This document shows, in pieces, positions 10,612 to 22,042 of a DNA stretch of 64,000 nucleotides. Made by a program: the position numbers and the translations under genes. The stretch is taken from assembly GCA_024180945.1 (NCBI GenBank), contig JAKSGN010000037.1, positions 191,501 to 255,500 of the forward strand, given 5' to 3'. The notes under the pieces were generated by a model. It saw only the letters and a program-made list of their open reading frames with translations, was not told where the DNA came from and did no database searches. The DNA comes from Macrophomina tecta. Its lineage: Eukaryota; Ascomycota; Dothideomycetes; Botryosphaeriales; Botryosphaeriaceae. The number at the start of each line of letters is the position of its first letter. The first letter of the stretch is position 1.

Positions 10612-11519
10612 TATCGCGGGTGCGGGGAAGAAAAAGAGATAAAGGTGTGGCCAATACGAACAGCCTGCAGGCTAATCCTGGACAGAGGATGGTGGGTTCA
10701 CTAGGATCTATGTGTAGGGGTTGTTACAGGAGGGTATATGTAGAGGGAATGCTCAAGCTTCGGGCATGCTAATCTAGGGGCTTGTCAATCTTTTGAGCAC
10801 TTTGGTAGGCGGACGCCTCCTTCCACATTCGCTGAGACATGCAGCTTCCGACCGTCTTCCCATCACCCTCCACACGCGAGGAACCGCAGGTCGAATTCGT
10901 CAAATTTCCACTAGTGCAGAAACACCCTTCAGCTTATACAAGCCACAGTAAGCGGGTGGCTATCACCGAAAGTCTAAATCGTCTGCGACCGCGATCGTTA
11001 ATCAATCTGTCCAGTAGGAAGGTATCCTGCGTCAGCGGACCTGCGCAAGAGAGTAATGTCGCGGAAAGAGCTCACATTGACTTATTTATCCGGCAAATAA
11101 CCGCCATACCACTGCTTGGCGTAATAATTCCCCATCCACCACTGTTTTTTGGCCCGTACCACACACGTGACCTCAGCTCGAAAAATGACCCGAATGCCAC
11201 TGTTTCTGACCCAAATGCCACCGTTTCATTAGTGGCCTTTGCGCCTCCCCCACACGCACTCGGGCAGTGGACAATAGCAGCAGTTTTACAATTATAGTTT
11301 ACTTTATTCCGTTCGACATCATCTTGCCAAGCGGGTCGGAATAATGAGATACAAGGTTCTTGTGACACGAGTCTTTTCGGGGCCGATATAGAAATTAAGA
11401 CTGTCCCTCGGCGACTATAACCCGAGAGACCATAAACTTTAGGGCCCGATTACCTTTATATTACTCGCTTTCTTCTTTTCCTACTGTTTTACCGTCACGG
11501 CCGGCCCGTTATCCTCTAG
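10612..11519. other. Intergenic, no gene recognised
   Basis: Promoter side of the rhodopsin-like gene and further spacer. The 152-codon open frame at 10839-11297 has no recognisable domain and overlaps a tandem repeat, so it is not called as a gene. Confidence 0.4.
11186..11227. repeat. Tandem duplication of a 21-bp unit
   Basis: Two adjacent copies, 11186-11206 and 11207-11227, differ at two positions. The unit begins TGACCC and ends GTTTC. Small local duplication in spacer DNA. Confidence 0.8.
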
Positions 11520-12150
11520 CAGCCTGTTGTACTTCGGGCATCCTCGGTCGTCTTGCCCTGTGAGGGCCGCTGCAAGCTGCACACTTCTCCGCGATTGAAT
11601 AATAATTGTCTTATGTCCGATGCCTGCTTACTTGACGTATCTCTCTGCGCCTCCGTATCGAGATTGCTGGTGGCCACAGCTCTAGCATCGGAAGTAGCGC
11701 TAAGGGCGAGGGCGATATTCGTAAACGTTGGTGTACGCCGCTTCTCTGCTAATATTATTCTGCCTGCTAGGAGCGCATCCGCATCGCTTTCCTTCGCTAA
11801 GCAGATCGCCGCTAATTTGTATACTCTATCGCTTAGCTTGCTTAGCTAGCGCGTACGTACTATCTCTACCCCGTTCTCTTCGCTTATTATCTTGTAGGCG
11901 TTCGCTCGGAGAGCCGTGCGCTTCTCGTTAAAAACGGCCGTCTTGTTAACGCTATCTACCTCTATCGGGTACTACTATCGACCTCTTATCCTCGTATCCC
12001 GAAAGGCTGTGTCTAACTAGTCGCTATGCGATCTTACCGTACCCTCGTCGTTCTTAGAGCGGTCGTATTTATTAGGCTATAGTACTTAATCTTCTTAGTA
12101 GCTTCCTAGCTCTTTAGTGCTCGTCGAAAACGTGCGCGTATATCTCCCGG
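11520..12150 (-). pseudogene. RIP-damaged remnant of an unidentified coding region
   Basis: On the minus strand one frame runs from about 12150 to 11530, interrupted only by TAA/TAG codons. It still looks coding: NEKRTALRANAYKIISEENG, LSKLSDRVYKLAAICLAKES and similar hydrophilic helical text. The stops fit CAA/CAG to TAA/TAG changes, and CpA/TpG are scarce on this stretch, both expected from RIP of a repeated sequence. I do not recognise the family; a transposon-borne gene is the likely source because RIP needs repeats. An LTR or terminal repeat was not found around it. Confidence 0.45.
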
Positions 12151-12812
12151 CTTTGTGCTTAAATCAAGGGCGGGCAGGCTAACGACCCGCAGAGGATCGG
12201 GAGTGAGTCACGAAGCAACTTGAGAAAAGACTGGCTGAAGACGAACAGGCTAGGAGAGGTATCATACATTCCTTATAATCTGCTCGGACACGCATTTTGT
12301 GCGGATGTTTTAGTTATAGTATTAAGTTATCAGTGTATTACTAGGATATATCCCTAACACGTTCGGCTAATTTACTCCACCCTGTCTTCCTCAGCTGTCT
12401 TCTTGAGAAATATGCGCGTTTCGATCGCTAGAAAGGAGGGTCTGGCACCGGCGCAACTATCGCTGGGTAAGTTACGGTCGAAGGCGCGGTTCGACGAACA
12501 AGGGCGATTTAGGGGAATTTCCCAGAACCATTTCTGGTTATATAGTGCGCGTCTACAGGGTCGAATAATAGTAGCGATAAAGGGGCATGTAAGTGCCTGG
12601 TGTTAAAGGCTGGTTAGAGCGAAAATGGTGTCTGGGAGCGCGGGCAAAACGAAGACGGGGAGCGGCAAGGCCTATACGATGAAGTGCATCCGGGGCGCAT
12701 ATAAGCATGTTTCTGGGTTCATTCAAGGCGATATACAGGCCCGGGACTCTAAACCTGAGCGGTGGGCGGGCTAATTCAATCGAGCTCCACAAATTTCGCC
12801 TTCAAAAAGTAT
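12151..12812. other. Intergenic, 3' side of the first P450
   Basis: No motif-bearing frame. The open frame 12403-12606 (plus) has no family signature. Confidence 0.4.
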
Positions 12813-14533
12813 CTACACCACCCTCCTTCGAATGGCCACTCGAACATCAGCCGCCGGCCTCATAACGCCCGTCCCCGGCCGCATCGCCGGCACCACCCAC
12901 GGCCGTCCATCCGCCGGCTCCATTTCCCACAGCGCAAGAATGGCAGCACCAACGCACAGGATCTCCTTCTCGGCAAACGTGCGGCCCTTGCAGGCGCCCA
13001 CGCCCGCGCCCCACGGCCTCATCGGACCCGGCCGGGCCGTCCGCTTGCCGGTGACGGGGTCGACCTCAATGAAGCGGCGCGGGACGAACGACTCCGGAGA
13101 CGGGAAGACGGAGGCGTCGCGCTGCACGACACCGTGCGGCACGGACAGCCACGTTCCCGGATGCAGGCGATGCCTGAGCTCGCCGTCCGGAACGTCGAGC
13201 GGACTTGCGACGTAGCGAATGGAGACAGGATCGTTGGTCAGGCGGAATGTCTCGAGGAGGACGGACTTGAGGAGCGGGCAGTCCCTGGTCACCGCGGCGG
13301 TGTCGAACGCCACGATCTCCCGTCCGCCCGGGGCGACGCGCACGTGGGCGGCGAGTTCAGCGCGCAGGTCGGCGAGCAGGCCCGGCGTGCTGTATGAGAA
13401 AAGGAGGAACCAGAAGATGAGCGGCTGGGTGTTGCCGTTCTGGCCGAGAAGCAGGGCGAAGTCGGTGATGCCGCGCTGGCGCGGCGAGAAGCCGTGCGTG
13501 CGGAAGGCGGCGTGGCGCGCGAGCGTGACTGCGGGGAGGTCGCTCATATCCGTACCGCCGTCGACGGGCTGTTTCTCCTGGTGCTGTTCGATGCGATGGT
13601 GCAGCGCGGTCATCTGGTTCAGAAGGCGGGAGCGGGCTTGGAGGCCCTCCTGGAAGCCGCCGAAGGGCAGCCATGTTGGAAATCCGAGCAGCAACAGGGG
13701 AAACGCATCATGGTCAAATTTCCAGATGTCGGCGAGGCATCCTGGATACTTCGCAAGGAAGTCACGGCCGCAGAGGAGCGGGATGGTGATGGTTGCACCG
13801 AAGTCACGGACGAGGCTCAGCATGTCCGCATGCACAGCGCTTTTTGTCTCCACATCTCCGGCCGGAACGAGCCGCACATCAGCGGAGCGCTCCCAGGGCT
13901 GCAAGTCCTCGTCTGTAGCAGCGAATGTCACAAGATGCGACGCTCTACGTGGGATGTCTGCGCACTTGAGTGCACTGTCTGCACCGCTTTCGCTCAGGAA
14001 CCCACGCTCGACGGCGGCAAAGAGATCTTTCTTTGCGGCCAAGAGCTTGTCGTGAAGGTCTTCATCCTCACCATCGGCACCAAACACGCGTCGAAACATG
14101 GTCCAGCCCACCTGGTGATTGTCAAGGATGTGGTAAGGCTGCAGGAGGATTCGGTCCACGTTTTCCATGTTATGAACCACTTGGTGGCCTTTTGCGATAC
14201 CAAACAGGGAGCCCGAGTAATGTCGAAAGTAATTTCTAAATTTCTGTCATCCCTAATACCTCAAGTTCGGAGCTTCGAAATTGTTGCTTACCTTATTTTT
14301 CCTGCCACTCCGCCAGCCGCCAAGCAGCCAGTTGTGACGGCAATTTCCAACGGGGCGTAGGCAGGCAGAAGGCGGCGCTTTTGGGATGGCCTCCATATGC
14401 GGAGTAATATTATTAAAAGCAATACAGCCAAGCCAATAGCTACATGCGCGACCGATAGTCCCATTGTGGAAAGTAAAAGACAATTAAATATGATGTTGCT
14501 CAAGGTCAAGGCGAGAGCAGCTGACATGCACAT
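12813..14533 (-). CDS. Cytochrome P450, CYP7/CYP8-like class
   Basis: Two exons on the minus strand, 14533-14292 and 14235-12813, with a 56-nt intron (GTAAGC...TTTAG). The product is 554 residues. The N-terminal helix (VAHVAIGLAVLLLIILLRIW) is a membrane anchor, followed by GSLFGIAKGH. The helix-I region reads NGNTQPLIFWFLLF, without the usual A/G-G-x-D/E-T-T motif, as in CYP7A/CYP8-type enzymes. ETFR is the ExxR of helix K. The heme loop is PWGAGVGACKGRTFAEKE, with Trp in place of the usual Phe and the axial Cys near residue 496. In fungi such proteins are usually annotated as CYP7B1/CYP8-like. The start at 14533 is the first ATG; a second is two codons on. It is divergent from the next P450 with 737 bp between. 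Substrate unknown. Confidence 0.9.
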
Positions 14534-15270
14534 CAGGCTCGTGGGAAGACTTTATGCTACCAACGGCCCAATCCCGCTAAAGAGAGAATTTTAGGACTGC
14601 GCTGTTCTTACATGCGGAAGATGACGGTGGCCCGTGTCGGAATGGGTAGACCGGCAGCCAAGAAGGTCTCATTTCCGCCATACCACGAGTCAGCACCCGC
14701 CAAGCTGTCTCTGATGGCGGGCCGTATCGAGCCTGCGCCTGTAACGTACCTACTTGACTGCCTCTTTTGCTTCATGGTGGTGGCTGGTCCCGTGAAACTT
14801 GGTCACGAGGCCTCTCTCGAGGTGACTTTGATGAATGAACGGCATGTTACCGTCGTCTCCTTCTGCAACCACGCCGTGATACTCATGTATCTTCAAGAAA
14901 CCAGCCAGTTTCCATCTGCAGAAATGATTAGCAAGCCATCCTGATATCTGAAGTAGCCTTCAGTGCGTAACGGGAGGAGATCTACGGAACTACCGTAGCA
15001 CGCCGGTGGCCGTTACGACGTATAGTCACAACTGGAACCGCGTCTGCAGTGTGATCGTAGTGTTGTATAGAGTGTCTCAGGAAGTGCTAGAGCCATGGAA
15101 ACTGTCCCTCACCGAAACTGCGATCGGAACATCGAACAGTTCTCTCATCCGCGGAGTCTTGCCGAGGAAGCAAATATCACCAGACAATATTTAAACCAAG
15201 TTGATAGAGCTGTCTTCTGACCACGGCAAACCTCTCCCCTTACGTATAGACACTGTTAAGAGCTTCGGAC
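14534..15270. promoter_or_regulatory. Shared intergenic region between two divergent P450 genes
   Basis: 737 bp between the start codons of the minus-strand P450 (14533) and the plus-strand P450 (15271), so both promoters lie here. The open frame 14612-14944 has no family signature. An AT-rich ATATTTAAA stretch at about 15187-15195 is a possible TATA-like element for the right gene. No palindromic regulator site is obvious. Confidence 0.5.
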
Positions 15271-17041
15271 ATGCATATAACTCAACTGTGGCCGATAACC
15301 ATGACTCCATTTATGGTCACTCTTTGCTTCCCTGCAATTTTCATAGTCTTTATCCTCTACAAAGCATTCTCATGTGGATCACAGGTCCCCAACTCCCTAC
15401 CCTGGGTGGGCCAAAACGTGAAGGGACCTTTTAAGCGGACAAGGTCTTACATTCGCAGCATATTCGGAACGAAGGCCATGCTCGAGGAAGGTTACCAGCG
15501 GTATTCCCTGCACGAGCAAGCATTTGTGCTTCCCAATCTGTTTACTGGTGCAGAGATTTTGCTTCCTCCTTCACAAATCGATTGGCAAGTAGTGGCCTCT
15601 GACCCACAGTGGATGACCACTGACGCAGAAGCAGGGTGCATGACCAGTCTGAGGAACACTTCAGCGGTTTAGAAGCGCACAATCAGTTCATGCGCGGAGA
15701 TTATACGCTGCTCAACCCGCTCATGTGCTCCGAGCACGTGTTCGAGGATGCCATTAAGAAGCACCTTACGCGCGGACTTGATGGCCTGCTCCCAGCACTG
15801 GCAGAAGAGGTCGGGATAGCAGTGAGTAGGCGGGCTGGGCTGAGCATGGAGCAGTGGAAAGAAGTCGACGGCTTCCGGGTCTGGAAGATGATAATGGTAC
15901 AAGTGGTGAGCCGTATCTACGTTGGCAAGCCGCTCTGCCGCGACGAGGCCTACCTGGACGCCGCCGGCCGTTTTAACCAGATGGTCATTTTCAATGCAGG
16001 TATCATCGGAGCCGTCCCAGAGCTGCTGCGCCCGTAAGCCCCAATCGTCGCTCACTCAGATTACAAGGCTCACAGGCAAATTACAGGCTCGTCGCAAAGA
16101 TCATCCTCTTCCCCGACAGGATGCGCCACCGTGCGGTTGCGAAGATGGCCGGGCCGGCAATTGGCGAGCGACTGCTCCAGGTGCAGCGTATAGCAGAGTC
16201 AGAGAAAGTCCCGGACTACTCTCAGCTGCCGAACGACTTGCTCAGCTGGGCAGCGATCGATGCGGTCGAGTCGGTGCACACTCACCCGGAGAAGAGCTCG
16301 GTCAACTTCCTCGCACAGCGGCTCAGCGTCATGAACTTCGTGTCGACCGACAGCACGACCATTACTCTAGGAAACATGCTTTTCGACATGCTCCTCGCCC
16401 CACTCGCCTCTGGGCAAACGCCCCTCGTGCAGCGCGTCCAGGCCGAGCTGGAAACTGCGCACAGTCACTACCTGGCAACGGCTGATTCGGATCCGGCCGC
16501 CGCGAAGACTTTCATCGACTCACTGCCGCTGCTCGACGCCTGCCTGAAGGAGTCTTTCCGTCTGCGCAACTTCATCTCGCGCGGGTTGGTCAAGACAGCG
16601 ACGTCGCGCTCGCACGAGGTTACAGTCCCGGGGGTGGGCGTGGTGCCGGCTGGAGTCAAGATCGGCATCCCCGTCTGGGGCATCCACCACGACGAGAGCC
16701 GATACGAGGACGCGCGCACCTGGCGCTGCGAGCGATGGCTGGACGACAACGGGCCCGCTCAGAACACGCCCGTCACCGGCGGCGGCCTCGCTCACACCAC
16801 CCGCGCGTACATGCCCTTCGGCTTCAAGCGCACCGCCTGTCCCGGTCGCTTCTACGCCACCCGGCTCGTCAAGCTGATACTCGCGTATTTTCTGCTGAAC
16901 TACGACATCAAGCTGGCCGGCAAGACACCGCCCGTGCACTACTGGTGGGGCATCTCAGTGAGCCCTCCGCGTGATGCCAATCTGCTGATCAGGCGGAGGA
17001 CCCAACCGGACGGAGCGCCTTTTCTCGGATTGCGGGCATAA
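15271..17041 (+). CDS. Cytochrome P450 monooxygenase, fungal ent-kaurene-oxidase-like group
   Basis: Three exons, 15271-15584, 15635-16033 and 16087-17041, give 555 residues. A hydrophobic N-terminal anchor comes first, then SLPWVGQ. LPPSQIDW is split by intron 1 and continues HDQSEEHFSGLEAHNQFM and GDYTLLNP, the typical B-C region of this fungal group. Helix I reads VMNFVSTDSTTITL. ExxR is ESFR. The heme loop is MPFGFKRTACPGRFYATRL, with the axial Cys near residue 489. Intron 1 (15585-15634, 50 nt) restores the conserved Trp only if its donor is GC (GCAAGT); the branch site CTGAC lies just before the acceptor. Intron 2 (16034-16086) is GT-AG. The protein is ER-bound. It is co-directional with the third P450, 949 bp upstream of it. 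Family assignment is from motif style only. Confidence 0.9.
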
Positions 17042-17989
17042 TGTGGCACACCCGCCATTCTTTTCCACGCTGTTGACAGATTAGTTCTTCAAATGACAGG
17101 CAATCAGTCATTTGTTCGTCGGAATGAGTGGCTAGCTTATTCGTCGGTCTGGGAGGCGGCATACATGGGAAGGCATAGAACGTTTACAGAACAGCGCCGC
17201 ATGTCAAGTTGATACATCGCCACTGTAGCTGCGCAATGAGCATTCACTCGACTCTCTAGCAAGTAATATGCATATTGACAGCTTATCGGGCGTGTGCGGA
17301 ACGGATTGCTCGATCCGAAAATACCCTTTTATCAAGAAGGAAATGATCGGAGGCGCTGGATCAAGGCCACCAACACCAAGTTCCGCCACATTGAGGCCTT
17401 CGCGGACACTTCCTCTTCCATGGCTGAGCACCAAATGCAACTCTTGGTGAGACAGTGCAGTTGCAATCGACTGTGACAGCCACGTTCGGCCGATCGACAT
17501 AAGTGATCATGCTTGGTTCCGGTGCAACCGCTGGGTGAGCGGATCAAGCCGGTCTCATCGCAGCAGGACAGCGTAACGTAAATCTCCACGCTTATGGCAA
17601 CTTCCTGAAGTGTAGCTCTTGCCTCAGAAACAAAAGTAACCGTGTGTCCAGGAACCAGGCACGCGAGCGTTGTGGGGTCACATTTAAGGTTGCATCCGCG
17701 CGATCCCGGTGCTCGGATACAGGTATGTCGATCATATAGGGTAGGCGAGACCACAATGCGAGCTTTGAGGGGACCTTATAGACATTCTTGAATCAGGCAC
17801 GTCTTGGTGCTCGCCAAAACGAGGGCGGTGAGCCATATTGAGACATGCCAAGCCCTGCGCAGCCTGCCGGGTATCGCAGCAATAACCTAAACATCAAGCT
17901 ACTACCGCAATAGATATAATATTAAAGTTAAGTAGCAGCACAAACCCTTCACTGCATCAATTATCCCTTCCATCCTACATCCCCCACCG
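17042..17989. other. Intergenic between two P450 genes
   Basis: No family motif in any frame; the overlapping open frames near 17268-17754 look spurious. It holds the terminator of the second and the promoter of the third P450. Confidence 0.4.
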
Positions 17990-19780
17990 ATGCTGGCAAT
18001 GATAGCGTTTTTCCTCGCTGCCGCGGCAGTCGTGGCTGTGGTACGGAAGTGGGTGAGACAGCGAAAGTTGTTCAGAACCCTGGTACACATTACTGTCCCT
18101 GTGTTCTCTCAAATTTACGGGCGTTAACAGGACGTGTAGCCTCAGCCACCCGGCCACGAGTTCATCTTCGGCCACGCAAAGCTCATTGGCGCTCTTGCTC
18201 AGAAACTGCCCCCTCGGCTGCACCCACAGACTTACGGACTCATCCTGCAGCAGAAATACGGCCTTTCAAAAGCCTTCTACGTCGATCTATGGCCTTTCTC
18301 GCCTCCCTGGCTCATTGTGACCGACCCGGTGTTGGCAGACCAGGTGTCCGTCAAGCCATCACTGCCCAAGTTTGGCCAGCTCAAGGTCATCCTGCGCCCC
18401 TACATCGGCGTCAACAACCTTGTGGTGCAGGAGGGTCACGAGTGGAAGCGATGGCGTACACTGTTTAACCCGGTCTTCTCCGCCGGCGCCCTGCAGCAAT
18501 ACATGCCAGCGCTGGTGGACATCTGCAGAAGCTTTTGTGACACGCTATCCAACTACGCGCGCAGCGGCGAATGCTTCCAACTCGAACCCTTAGCCGTGAA
18601 CCTCACTGTCGAGATCATTGGACACATCATTTTGTAGGTTATCCGAGTGCTAGTTGAAGAGGAACCATCTGACTCCTCGGAAAGAGGCTCTTCATTCGCC
18701 ACCTCCCCTGACGGCAAAGGTTATGCAAAAACGCTGCGCGACCAAGTGCACTGGGTGGCCGCTGGGTCCGACCCTGGATTCGCGCAGCTCAAGAACCTAA
18801 ACCCATGGCGAGCCTTCAAGATGCGGCTGAACGAGCGGAGCATGGACCGGGCCATCAAGGCCGTCGTACTGGACCGCTGGACTCAGATCCGGGATCAAAG
18901 TGCATCAGCATCAGCATCAGCAGCAGCAGCGGCGACGGCGTCCATCGAAAAGCCCAAACACGCCATCGACCTCGCCCTTTCCTCGTACGCGAACGACAAG
19001 CCAGCCGCCGCCACCCTCGACGAACGCTTCCTCCGCGTCCTCGTCGATCAGATGAAAACCTTCATTTTCGCCGGCCACGACACCTCCAGCGGCACGCTTT
19101 GTTACGCCTACTGGCTGCTCGCGCGGCACCCGCGCTGGCTGAGCGCCGTCCGCCACGAGCTCTCCGCCGTCCTCGGGCCCGGCGCCGCCGCCCGCATCGC
19201 CGCGCAGCCGGCGCTGCTCAATGACCTCACCATCGTGGCGGCCGTGGTCAAAGAGACGCTCCGTCTCTTCCCGCCCGCGAGCAGCGTGCGGACCGGCACC
19301 ACGACCGCGCCGCCCATCGTCGACCCGGAGACGGGCGCAACCTATCCGACGGACGGCTTCATGGTCATGAACGCGACTTTCTCTCTGCACCGCGACCCGG
19401 CGTACTTCCCCGACCCGCACGCCTTCCGGCCGGAGCGGTGGATGCGGAGCGGCCGGGGCGGGGCGCGCGAGGCCGTGTATGGAGGTGCAGCGCTGCCGGA
19501 GCCGGAGAGGACGCACCAGCACGCCTGGCGGGCGTTCGAGGTGGGACCGCGCAACTGCATTGGGCAGGAGCTGGCCGTCATGGAGATCAAGCTCATTCTG
19601 GCGCTGACGCTGGGCCGGTTCGACATCGCGCCGAGCTACGATGCGAAGACGGAGGGCGGCGACGAAGATGGCGATGGCCAGTTTGAGTATCTGGGGGCTC
19701 CGGCGTATCCGGTGCTGCTGGGCACTGCGAAGCCAAATGGGGGGATGCCGGTCAGGGTGGTGGAGAGACTGGCACTGTAG
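17990..19780 (+). CDS. Cytochrome P450 monooxygenase, CYP52/StcS-like style
   Basis: Three exons: 17990-18082, 18140-18633 and 18685-19780; 560 residues. Exon 1 encodes a short membrane anchor. After the first intron (57 nt) the protein reads LPQPPGHEFIFGHAKL, the proline-rich hinge. Intron 2 (51 nt, GTAGGT donor, CTGAC branch site) removes an in-frame TAG at 18635. Helix I is FIFAGHDTSSGTL, complete. ExxR is ETLR. FRPERW and the heme loop FEVGPRNCIGQELA are canonical (Cys near residue 487). A Ser/Ala low-complexity run encoded by a CAGCAT/CAGCAG-type microsatellite (about 18900-18935) sits in the F-G region. All catalytic motifs are intact, so it is probably active in the ER membrane; the substrate is unknown. 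Confidence 0.9.
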
Positions 19781-21206
19781 ATGATGAATGGATCCACCTC
19801 CTTATCTTCCGCAATGAATTAAAAGACCCTTCTTGCACCGCACGTACCGGATATTGCTCCTTGTCAATCACTGCTCTCTTCGCTCTTCGCTTCAAGGCAA
19901 AGCCTTCGGCCCAATCCAGCTACCCGGCGGCTCTGTGCCCCAGTGGAAATGGCCAGTCGTTTCAGAAAGCCTCAACACTGACTCCAATCTTAAACCCCTT
20001 CGAGAGAAATTCAGCCCTAAGACTGATACGTATATAATGTGATAGCACGTTAAGCTGGGCCCCTGGTCGGGATGTGCGTGGAGCAGTGATGGCAATGATG
20101 CTGATGATAAATTTATGGGCCGTCCCAGCCGCCGAAAGCAGCTATGGGCACGCCGCCGGCTCCACTGTGCCCACTGGACCCATTTGGGCCTACGGTAAGC
20201 GAGGTAGCGGACTTTGGCCAGCTCTCTATCTACTCCGTATACCTCTATATATACGTGTCTCGGCGCTATAGTCTTCCTGCAGTGCCAGCAGGCTCCGTAA
20301 ACTACTCCGTCTTCATCCAGTGTAAAACATCATAATTTTACAGTAATCTTGCTCTAAGTGGACCGAGGAGCTTAGTTGCTACGATAACTCTGCTGCTGCT
20401 ATAGCTGTACTGCGCTGGCTCAGCAGCTTCCTCAGATCCTTCGTCCAATTCCTTCGCCCCTTCCTTCGTCGGGCAGTGGGGCTGGCGCCGAAGACACTAG
20501 CGTTCCGGGGTTCGCTACTGCTATCGGATTGCCGCTGACAAATTGCAGAGGATAGCAGCCGTGGTTAGCCCGTGAACGTTCACGGGTTATGGTAGAATCA
20601 ATGAATGGAATTGACCGCGAGGGTTCTGTTTACATGCGCGGGTGGGCTGATTATATACTAATGTGCCAAGGCCTGCTCGGTTGCGCAGTTGGAGTTCCCA
20701 GCTGATCTATTGACCCTTTTCAACAGCGGATGAGTTTGTAAAGGAAATCATTTCACTGATCGGGTGGGATCCGCGTTTCCCATGTTTGACCTTTTCTCTA
20801 CATGCTCTTCGAATCGGCTGCGCCCACTGCCAACTCTCCTACTACTTGCCCACCCTTGTTTGTAATGGTCTGCAACAAAGCATTGTATATCAAACAAAGC
20901 ATACATTAACCTTTTAGCATTAGCGAAAGTCATGGTCTAAAGAAAAATAAGGACTTCAAAGCAACCTAACCGAGAAAGACTTAACAACATCAGCGCTCTC
21001 ACTTTTAGTTTCCTACTTGTTTGATCAGAAACAAAGAAGAGTAAATAGCTATAAAAAGTAGTGGCACACTCTGACTTGGATGGGCAGACTCTACCCAGGA
21101 TTCTCAAGCCAACGATAGTAACCAAATACCCATCTCCTAAAGCATCGCCACACTCGCGGAAAATATTTGACAGCAGAAGCTAAAGCCTCGTAACATCCCA
21201 AGCGAA
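19781..21206. other. Intergenic, no gene recognised
   Basis: Short frames only, including a 65-codon one at 20074-20271 with a hydrophobic start but no support. The last 200 bp are the presumed promoter of the RING gene. Confidence 0.4.
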
Positions 21207-21983
21207 ATGCATTCTCGTACGGAATACCTTCAATCGCTCCAACCGCATCCGCTGCCCTTGGAGGAGCTGGAGAATAGGCGCAAAGAGACCAACGAGAATG
21301 ATATCTGTGGTCCCTTGGATTGTCCTATTTGCACGGAATCCTTTGCTTCATCTAACGATGTCGTTGCTGCTTGTAGCAGTACCGTCAAGCACTACTTCCA
21401 TCACGACTGTCTTCTTGCCTGGTTCTCAGAAACGGACAGGTATGCCAAATACCGGCGCCACTGTCCAGCGTGCAGGGAAGAGGTGTTCTCAGACGAGAGG
21501 GCGTACATGGCCACTCCGTTTAGGCATGGTATAAGCAATCGAGCAGACGTTCTCGAGTGGGCGCAACTGTACCGTAACATCGACACGACCGGGCCACCAG
21601 TTAACGCTGAACCTCTTCCTGAATTGCTACCCGTAACTGAGGTTGGCGCTTGGTGCGCTGCGCAGGGCCGCAAGGACCGAGTCCACGTTGAGTACCACGG
21701 CTGCATTACGAGGTTCAGGTACCTGAAGGCTAGGCTTGTAGACAGGATTGAGGAGCCATCCTGGATGGCCATCTATGAGGGTTTTGCCAAGGACAAGGAG
21801 AAGCTATGGAACAGGGGCATACCTTATGTCTCACCTGGGCAGCCGCCGGCATGGATGCCAATAACCGAGCTGGGTGCCTGGATAGCGGCATGTACAGACG
21901 AGCAGCGGGAAGCGGTTCTGAGACGGGCACAGATGGTTAAGGAGGCGTATGAACGCACCTCAGAGAGGAGCTTAGCAGCTTGA
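21207..21983 (+). CDS. RING-type zinc-finger protein
   Basis: Single-exon, 258 residues. Residues 39-89 form a RING-H2-like pattern: C39-x2-C42, C56, H62, H65, C68, then C86-x2-C89, with W72 in the usual place after the fourth ligand pair. The gap between C56 and H62 is longer than the common one to three residues. RING-H2 domains usually bind an E2 and act as ubiquitin ligases. The rest has no known domain but holds an internal duplication: PVTEVGAWCAA (residues 142-152) and PITELGAWIAA (218-228). No transmembrane segment. The C-terminal part is basic and helical. Substrate unknown; not evidently linked to the P450 genes. Confidence 0.75.
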   Translation: MHSRTEYLQSLQPHPLPLEELENRRKETNENDICGPLDCPICTESFASSNDVVAACSSTVKHYFHHDCLLAWFSETDRYAKYRRHCPACREEVFSDERAYMATPFRHGISNRADVLEWAQLYRNIDTTGPPVNAEPLPELLPVTEVGAWCAAQGRKDRVHVEYHGCITRFRYLKARLVDRIEEPSWMAIYEGFAKDKEKLWNRGIPYVSPGQPPAWMPITELGAWIAACTDEQREAVLRRAQMVKEAYERTSERSLAA

Positions 21984-22042
21984 TGAGGTTCTGTAGAGTT
22001 TGGCATATGCCGTACAGCGGAGAGTAATCCAAGTAAATGGTG

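Noticed and set aside
12403..12606. 67-codon frame between the RIP remnant and the first P450
   Set aside because: No family signature and no sensible exon partner.
20074..20271. 65-codon frame with a hydrophobic N-terminus
   Set aside because: No splice extension, cysteine pattern or similarity; not enough to call a secreted peptide.
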